A stretch of DNA of 12,068 bases, from the NCBI GenBank assembly GCA_022712835.1, contig JAFLJU010000317.1, positions 1-12,068 of the forward strand. The letters run 5' to 3'. The notes beneath the pieces were generated by a model. The model saw only the letters and a program-made list of their open reading frames with translations. It made no database searches and was not told the DNA's origin. The position numbers and the translations under genes are program-made. Shown piece by piece: positions 7,208-12,068 of this stretch. Source of the stretch: Desulfobacteraceae bacterium. GTDB lineage: Bacteria > Desulfobacterota > Desulfobacteria > Desulfobacterales > Desulfobacteraceae. How positions within the stretch are numbered: the first letter of the stretch is position 1; every line of letters begins with the position of its first letter.

Positions 7208-7258
7208 GATCACTGCAATGCTTTGATTTAAAAATTTACAGAGAATGGGAAAAAAATT

Positions 7259-8626
7259 ATGTTAGATATAAATACATTAGAAAAAATAAAAAAAGAATTT
7301 TTCCAGGGCTCTTTAGATTATACAAAAAACCAACCTGATTTTTTTCTACCCCATAAGTACAAATCGGTTGCCCCATCAACCGTTAAGGGTTTTTTGGATG
7401 AGTTTAAGACAAGCATCCGTGATGATAAAAAAGTGTTGATTTATGTTCACTTGCCCTTTTGTTTTTCAGAATGTGTGTTTTGTAATTCCTTTCCCCACAA
7501 AGCAGATAAAGAACAGCAGGCGCTGTATTTTAAAAGTATTGTAAAAGAAGTAGACCTGTTCGCTTCAACCGGTTTGCTGGATGGTAAACAAGTTCAAGGT
7601 ATCTATTTTGGCGGTGGCACACCCACCTCTTTTTCCAATGATAAACTGGGTGTGATTCTCGATAAGATCAAAGAGCGTATGAACGTTGTGGAGGGTGCCA
7701 GCATAACAACGGAAGCACATCCATCTACGCTTAAAAATTCCGATCGAATCCATGGCCTTTCAAAAATTGGGATCAATAGAGTCAGTATCGGGTGCCAAAC
7801 CTTTGATCCCAAGATCTTAAAAATATGCAATCGCTCCCATACCAAAGAGAGTATTAAAAAAATCATTACCACCTTAAATGATTTAAATATGCTCAACAAT
7901 ATCGATATGATGGCAGGATTACCCGGGCAGACAATCGATAGTATGAAAAGGGACATGGAAATACTGGAAGATATTAACCCTGTGGCGGTTGAATATATTC
8001 GCCATGAAATCGTTAATCCCCTTGCCATTGAAATCTATAAAAAAGACCCAAGTCTTATCGTAAAGGATGAAGAACTTTTTAAGATGGTTCATATGATGCA
8101 AAGCTGGATGCAAAGCCGGGGGTATGAGCAAAACGGTTATTTCACCAACAAGAAATTCTGGGAGTACCGATATCACTGGCTGGAAGAAATACCCATTATT
8201 GCATTTGGCTCCCGGGCAAGATCCTACTCAAAATCCATGAGCTATGATAAACATGAAGACATGGCAATTTATAATGGGCTGTTAAACAAGGATGTCATTC
8301 CGGTTGGCAGGTATATCCCCTTTTCAAAGAGTGATCAAATGTATCGGTCACTTTTTATGCGGTTACAATTGAAAAAAGGGCTTTGTCTGGATGCGTTTGC
8401 CCAAAGGTTTAACGAAAATGCCCTGGAGGTTTTTAACAACTTGATTAAAGAGTTGAAAAGATTTGACTGCATCCAGATCACAGATAATCATATCAGCCTT
8501 ACCCAAATCGGTGCATTTTTTGTGGAAGATGTGTGTGATTTTATAATCGATTACGCTTTAAAACTGGAGTCCAAGGATCTTAAAAGGAACCCCAATTCCC
8601 TTGGAAGCACCTCGGCACGCTTATAA
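7259..8626 (+). CDS. HemN/HemW-like (coproporphyrinogen oxidase-like) radical SAM protein
   Basis: A 455-residue radical SAM protein of the HemN superfamily. The motif YVHLPFC leads into Cys68, Cys72 and Cys75 (CX3CX2C). GGGTP at 118-122 is the SAM-binding strand. Further typical elements are ISIGCQTFD-like NRVSIGCQTFD, DMMAGLPGQT and FGSRARSYS, and a C-terminal HemN_C-like winged-helix segment (about 355-440). The first ~60 residues are extra to the barrel. The cluster is followed by CNSFPHK, where HemN/HemW usually have C-x-F/Y, so a housekeeping haem role is doubtful. A specialised role in this lipid cluster is more likely; HemN-like enzymes can act as methylases or cyclopropanases in secondary metabolism. 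GGGA at 7247-7250 gives a modest ribosome site. A dead copy of its 5' end lies at 5700-5826. The family is sure; the reaction is not. Confidence 0.9.
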   Translation: MLDINTLEKIKKEFFQGSLDYTKNQPDFFLPHKYKSVAPSTVKGFLDEFKTSIRDDKKVLIYVHLPFCFSECVFCNSFPHKADKEQQALYFKSIVKEVDLFASTGLLDGKQVQGIYFGGGTPTSFSNDKLGVILDKIKERMNVVEGASITTEAHPSTLKNSDRIHGLSKIGINRVSIGCQTFDPKILKICNRSHTKESIKKIITTLNDLNMLNNIDMMAGLPGQTIDSMKRDMEILEDINPVAVEYIRHEIVNPLAIEIYKKDPSLIVKDEELFKMVHMMQSWMQSRGYEQNGYFTNKKFWEYRYHWLEEIPIIAFGSRARSYSKSMSYDKHEDMAIYNGLLNKDVIPVGRYIPFSKSDQMYRSLFMRLQLKKGLCLDAFAQRFNENALEVFNNLIKELKRFDCIQITDNHISLTQIGAFFVEDVCDFIIDYALKLESKDLKRNPNSLGSTSARL

Positions 8627-8779
8627 GTGCCCCTAAAACAAGGCATTACCCTATGATTTTTCTTGCGCTTTCCTAGCCGCAAACATATAACCCCCTAATG
8701 TAAATTTTTTAAAAAAACTGGTTTTAAATGGGGAACAATACTGAAAATAATAATAGATAAAAAACGACTCAACAGGAAG

Positions 8780-8803
8780 GCTCTTGGGCAGAGAGCTCTT
8801 GGG
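8780..8803 (+). repeat. 9-bp direct repeat in the leader of the CrtI-like gene
   Basis: gctcttggg occurs at 8780-8788 and again at 8795-8803, with a period of 15 bases. It lies in the 187-nt gap (8627-8813) between the HemN-like and CrtI-like genes, just before the start codon, and may be a small regulatory or translational element. The rest of the gap is AT-rich, includes the palindrome ttttttaaaaaa, and holds no gene I can support. Confidence 0.4.
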
Positions 8804-8813
8804 ATTTGGTGTT

Positions 8814-10370
8814 ATGGACAAATATGATGATATTGTTGTCGGAAGCGGCATCAGTGGATTAACAACTGCTTTGATTTTAGGCATGAATAAGAGAAAAGTG
8901 CTTCTCATTGAAAAATCACCTAGAATAGGTGGATCATTATCAAGGTTTTACAAAAACGGCATCCCCTTTGACACAGGGTTTCATTTTACAGGAGGATTTG
9001 CCGGAGATTTAATCCTTTTGGATATGCTTTCGGTGCTATCCATGGAAAATGATATTCAACCTGAATTTATTGAACATCCCCAAAACAATAAATTCATTTT
9101 TGAAAATCAGGGAGAATCATTTCAATTTCGTCCGGGATTTGATCAAAACTTGGAAGATATGCTGGCGTATTTTCCGGGTGAAGAAAATGCGATTTCTACC
9201 TATTTTGCCAAAGTGAAAAATATCAGAGACAATACCCAGGCCATGGACATCCGCGCCGAATTGATGATGGAAGTGCGTGGTGAAGACGATTTTGCCAGTT
9301 TAAAAAACGTGGTAGACTCCCTGACAGATAACATGACATTAAAATCGCTTTTCAGCGTCTATTCAATGTGCCATGGAACACCGCCGTCTCAAATTTCCTT
9401 TGCCAATCACAGCAAGGTGAGTTACAGCCTTTATGAGTCAATTGCCCGGGTAAAGGGTGGGGGAAATGCGTTTATTAAAGCATTTAAAAACAAATTGTCC
9501 CAATATGGCGTGGATATTCGAACAAATTGCTTTGTCTGTTCCTGTGAGGATGTCCAAAAAAGAAGAGTGGGAACCTTTGTGCTCAATGATGGATCTAAAA
9601 TAAACGCAGATAATTGTATTTTTACCATTCACCCTCAAGAAATATTAAAAACATTTCAAGAAAACCAGACATCTAAATCCTTTGTGGATAGAGTGAATAG
9701 TTTTGAACCATCCATCGGGTTTACCACAGCCTTTATAAAACTTACAAAAAAGGATACACCGCCATTTGATCCGGCAATCATTTCCCTGTTTCCTGACAAT
9801 GATATGGAAAAAATGTTTGATCCGGATTTCAAAGGTGATCTGCCATTGGTATTGGTAAAAAATACCGAGCAGGTGAATAAAAAAAATATCCATCTTATCA
9901 ATGCCTTTGAACTCTCCCACTATGGGCATGTAAAAAAATGGGCAGATTCCACAACAGGTAACAGAAGTTCTGAATATATAGAATATAAAAAAAAGAAAAT
10001 AGATCGAATATGCCAGCGGATTGTTCAGGCGTTTCCTGAATATGAAGGCTGTATTGAAGTGATTGATTCAGCCACCATGCTGACATTTCGAGATTACTTA
10101 AATACGCCCCATGGCAGTGCCTATGGAATAAAACAAAAAATCGGACAATTTAACCTTTTTGGGCGGGTTCGGTATAAAAACACATTTGCCGCCGGACAAA
10201 GCGCAGTTTTACCCGGTATCATCGGCGCCATGATGTCCGGGTTTACCATTTGCCGTTATTTATTGAGCAAAGAGGTTTATTCCGAGTTTATCCATAATCA
10301 GCTCACTAAAAGTCAGCTCACCAAAGATAAACCCAAGGAAGGTCAGCCCAAGGAATCGGATTCTAAATGA
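8814..10370 (+). CDS. Phytoene desaturase-like (CrtI-type) FAD-dependent oxidoreductase
   Basis: A 518-residue flavoprotein. The N-terminal FAD-binding motif is Gly10-x-Gly12-xx-Gly15 (VVGSGISG), with Glu33 after the second strand and RIGGSLSRF at 37-45. The C-terminal block NTFAAGQSAVLPGIIGAMMSG is the second dinucleotide-site signature of CrtI/CrtN-type desaturases, saturases and isomerases. DTGFHFTGG is also typical. In this setting it probably desaturates, saturates or isomerises a polyene acyl chain rather than a carotenoid, because no phytoene synthase is present. I chose the ATG at 8814, which places the Rossmann strand at the normal distance. An in-frame TTG at 8784, with AGGAAGG just upstream, would add ten residues and is possible. 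The tail after about residue 495 is a low-complexity Lys/Gln/Pro/Glu stretch encoded by imperfect repeats. It overlaps the next gene by ATGA. Confidence 0.9.
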   Translation: MDKYDDIVVGSGISGLTTALILGMNKRKVLLIEKSPRIGGSLSRFYKNGIPFDTGFHFTGGFAGDLILLDMLSVLSMENDIQPEFIEHPQNNKFIFENQGESFQFRPGFDQNLEDMLAYFPGEENAISTYFAKVKNIRDNTQAMDIRAELMMEVRGEDDFASLKNVVDSLTDNMTLKSLFSVYSMCHGTPPSQISFANHSKVSYSLYESIARVKGGGNAFIKAFKNKLSQYGVDIRTNCFVCSCEDVQKRRVGTFVLNDGSKINADNCIFTIHPQEILKTFQENQTSKSFVDRVNSFEPSIGFTTAFIKLTKKDTPPFDPAIISLFPDNDMEKMFDPDFKGDLPLVLVKNTEQVNKKNIHLINAFELSHYGHVKKWADSTTGNRSSEYIEYKKKKIDRICQRIVQAFPEYEGCIEVIDSATMLTFRDYLNTPHGSAYGIKQKIGQFNLFGRVRYKNTFAAGQSAVLPGIIGAMMSGFTICRYLLSKEVYSEFIHNQLTKSQLTKDKPKEGQPKESDSK

Positions 10371-11590
10371 GAAGAGTTGTGATCACAGGAACCGGCAGTA
10401 TTTCCGCCCTGGGCAATTCCATGGAAGAATTGATGAATTCCCTTGACCTGCAAAGATGCGGCACACAAAGAATGGAAGGCTGGGACCGATATAAGGGTTT
10501 GAAAAGTCTTGTGGGCGCTCCCGCCCAACTGCCGGATATAAAAATCATTCCCAGAAAAATACGGCGGTCAATGGGCCGGATGAGCTTTTTGGCAATTTTT
10601 GCGGTCAATGACGCCTTGAAATCAGCAGGGATTGAAAAAGAATTTATCTCCAACCCCCGGTACGGGTGTGTGGCCGGTTCCACCATGGGCAGTTCCCAGG
10701 CATTATATGATGCCTTTGAAACCATGCTTCCGGATCATGATCTGACAAAATTGACCGCAATGAAATTTTTCCAGTGTATTTCCCATACAATCTCCATGAA
10801 TATTGCCCAATACCTAGGGATTATCGGTGATGTTATTGCAACCTCCGCAGCCTGTGCGTCATCTCTCCAGGCCATAGGTACCGGGTTTGACCTGATCCGG
10901 CACAACAAACAGGATCTGGTTCTCTGCGGCGGTGCAGAAGAACTTCACCCCACGGTAACCGGATCATTTGATATATTATTTGCAACCTCTACCCGGTTTA
11001 ATGACAGCCCTCAAACAACGCCTCGTCCCTTTGACAAACACCGGGATGGAATCGTCTGCGGCGAAGGTGCTGGAATCCTGGTGCTTGAAGAACTCACCCA
11101 TGCCAAAAACCGGGGGGCCAATATTCTTGCAGAGGTTATCGGCTATAACACCTGTGGCAGTGGTGTTCATATCAGTCAGCCAGATCCTGCGGCCATGGTC
11201 CGGTGCATGCACGCGGCGTTGTCTGACGCCGGTGTAACCCCCGGGGATATTGATTTTGTAAGCGCCCATGCCACGGCTACCCTCCAGGGGGATACCCAGG
11301 AGGCAAACGCAATTGCAGAAGTTTTTGGTCCTAGGACACCGGTGAACAGCTTTAAAGGTTATATAGGACACACCCTGGGCGCCTCGGGTGCCATAGAGCT
11401 TGCCATCACCATTGAAATGATGAATAAAAGCATCATCTATCCAACCTTAAATCTTGATACGATTGATGAAACCTGTAGCGGGATACTGCATGTGCAGGAA
11501 AAAACAAAAAAAAATATGGACTTTATTCTTAAAAACTGTTTTGCGTTTGGCGGAATAAATGCGTCCCTTGTTTGTAAAAAATATGAGTAA
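10367..11590 (+). CDS. Beta-ketoacyl-ACP synthase II-like (FabF-type)
   Basis: A full-length 407-residue condensing enzyme starting RRVVITGTGSISALG, the usual KAS II opening. The catalytic cysteine is Cys163 in TSAACASSLQAI. The histidines are His301 (SAHATAT) and His335 (YIGHTLGASGA), with Lys330 in NSFKG. PFDKHRDGIVCGEGAG (around 222-237) and the C-terminal NCFAFGGINASL also fit. The first His motif departs from the common NAHGTST (Ala replaces Gly after His), which may alter substrate choice but not the triad. It is the second complete-triad KAS of the window and not closely similar to the first, so the two probably act at different steps or chain lengths. Coupled to the CrtI-like gene by ATGA and followed by an acyltransferase five bases later. 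A housekeeping fabF is less likely, given the lack of acpP or fabD/G nearby. Confidence 0.93.
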   Translation: MRRVVITGTGSISALGNSMEELMNSLDLQRCGTQRMEGWDRYKGLKSLVGAPAQLPDIKIIPRKIRRSMGRMSFLAIFAVNDALKSAGIEKEFISNPRYGCVAGSTMGSSQALYDAFETMLPDHDLTKLTAMKFFQCISHTISMNIAQYLGIIGDVIATSAACASSLQAIGTGFDLIRHNKQDLVLCGGAEELHPTVTGSFDILFATSTRFNDSPQTTPRPFDKHRDGIVCGEGAGILVLEELTHAKNRGANILAEVIGYNTCGSGVHISQPDPAAMVRCMHAALSDAGVTPGDIDFVSAHATATLQGDTQEANAIAEVFGPRTPVNSFKGYIGHTLGASGAIELAITIEMMNKSIIYPTLNLDTIDETCSGILHVQEKTKKNMDFILKNCFAFGGINASLVCKKYE

Positions 11591-11595
11591 AATAA

Positions 11596-12068
11596 ATGGT
11601 CTTACTTAAAAATCTGTTATTATTTTTTATGATGGTTGTTTTTACCATCGCCATGTTCTTTGTCTTTGGCGTTATGATGATCGTCATCCGGCTTTTTAGC
11701 TCACAAAGAATTGCGCAAAAAACATTGAGGTTCCTCATTGTCTGTTATGGAAGAACTATTATTTATGGGTTTGCACGGCTGCTGGTCACCGTCAAATTCA
11801 TTGATTCCTCCCAGGGAAAGACGGCCCAGGACCCATGTGTGTATGTGGCAAACCACAGATCGGCTTCCGATGCTTTTTTAATGGGGGTGCTTTCGGGTGA
11901 ATTTGTACAGGTGGTTAATTTATGGCCCTTTAAAATCCCGATACTTGGGTTGTGTGCACAGCTTGCCGGATATTTAAATATTCGAAACATGCCCTTTGAT
12001 GATTTTTTAATTGAGTGCAAACAATTATTTGATCAAAAGGTTTCCCTCATTGGGTTTCCCGAAGGGAC
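11596..12068 (+). CDS. Lysophospholipid/1-acyl-glycerol-3-phosphate acyltransferase-like protein, cut by window end
   Basis: A PlsC-type acyltransferase running off the right edge (157 complete residues seen; family members are about 230-260 long). Residues 4-32 form a hydrophobic N-terminal membrane anchor. Motif I, HX4D, is His87-Arg-Ser-Ala-Ser-Asp92 in VANHRSASD. The acceptor-binding motif FPEGT begins at Phe154 and reaches the last bases (the final AC can only encode Thr). A WPFKIPILG segment (about 115-123) matches motif II. Expected reaction: transfer of an acyl group from acyl-ACP or acyl-CoA to a lysophospholipid or similar acceptor at the inner membrane. It starts five bases after the ketosynthase stop, so it is in the same operon and could attach the product to a glycerol backbone. 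The ribosome site is weak. The acceptor is unknown. Confidence 0.9.
   Translation, partial: MVLLKNLLLFFMMVVFTIAMFFVFGVMMIVIRLFSSQRIAQKTLRFLIVCYGRTIIYGFARLLVTVKFIDSSQGKTAQDPCVYVANHRSASDAFLMGVLSGEFVQVVNLWPFKIPILGLCAQLAGYLNIRNMPFDDFLIECKQLFDQKVSLIGFPEG

Noticed and set aside
8784..8813. Upstream TTG start for the CrtI-like protein
   Set aside because: It has AGGAAGG close by, but the added residues are outside the Rossmann fold and the ATG at 8814 gives the normal family start; not fully excluded.
8651..8908. Minus-strand frame ending FTLGGYMFAARKAQEKS, reminiscent of the end of a methyltransferase
   Set aside because: The first third is antisense to the CrtI-like gene start and the rest is AT-rich; the resemblance is a few residues only, so a methyltransferase remnant is possible but not supported.
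11529..12020. Minus-strand frames opposite the acyltransferase
   Set aside because: The plus strand carries HX4D and FPEGT acyltransferase motifs in one uninterrupted frame to the window end, so the antisense frames are shadows.
1..12068. CRISPR arrays, tRNA or rRNA genes
   Set aside because: No regularly spaced repeats, and no cloverleaf or ribosomal RNA sequence, were seen on reading both strands.

Overview
The window reads as part of a lipid or polyketide-like biosynthetic operon from a Gram-negative, probably anaerobic bacterium. My best guess is a sulfate reducer of the Desulfobacterota. That guess rests on four oxygen-sensitive radical SAM enzymes, moderate AT content and the gene set itself, not on any marker gene. 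Every biosynthetic gene is on the + strand, and most are translationally coupled or a few bases apart. The combination is: a ketosynthase plus a degenerate ketosynthase partner, three tandem B12-binding radical SAM proteins, a HemN-like radical SAM protein, a phytoene-desaturase-like flavoprotein, a FabF-like ketosynthase and a membrane-anchored acyltransferase. It resembles the candidate ladderane-lipid gene sets proposed for anammox bacteria, with homologues reported in sulfate reducers such as Desulfotalea psychrophila. No product can be read from sequence alone.

Left block (1-5694): the C-terminal part of a ketosynthase with an intact Cys-His-His triad, cut by the window edge; a half-length ketosynthase-like partner with Tyr at the cysteine position; then three B12-type radical SAM genes.

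Scar (5695-7258): about 1.56 kb of broken sequence interrupts the operon. It starts with a decayed copy of the 5' end of the gene lying to its RIGHT (the HemN-like gene). It ends with a decayed piece resembling the 3' end of the gene to its LEFT (the third radical SAM gene). Between them, on the minus strand, are an internally deleted IS91-type transposase remnant, a perfect 14-bp hairpin, the last codons of a family-3 solute-binding protein and one intact small secreted cysteine protein. The layout suggests a tandem duplication of the radical SAM/HemN-like junction followed by insertion and loss. A promoter-like TTGACA-17-TATTTT at the right end of the scar could restart transcription of the downstream genes.

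Right block (7259-12068): the HemN-like radical SAM gene, a 187-nt gap, the CrtI-like FAD oxidoreductase, the FabF-like ketosynthase (ATGA overlap) and a lysophospholipid-type acyltransferase cut by the right edge.

Inferred joint role: ketosynthases extend an acyl chain, the CrtI-like enzyme desaturates or isomerises it, the radical SAM enzymes carry out difficult C-H or C-C chemistry, and the acyltransferase places the product on a glycerol lipid at the inner membrane.
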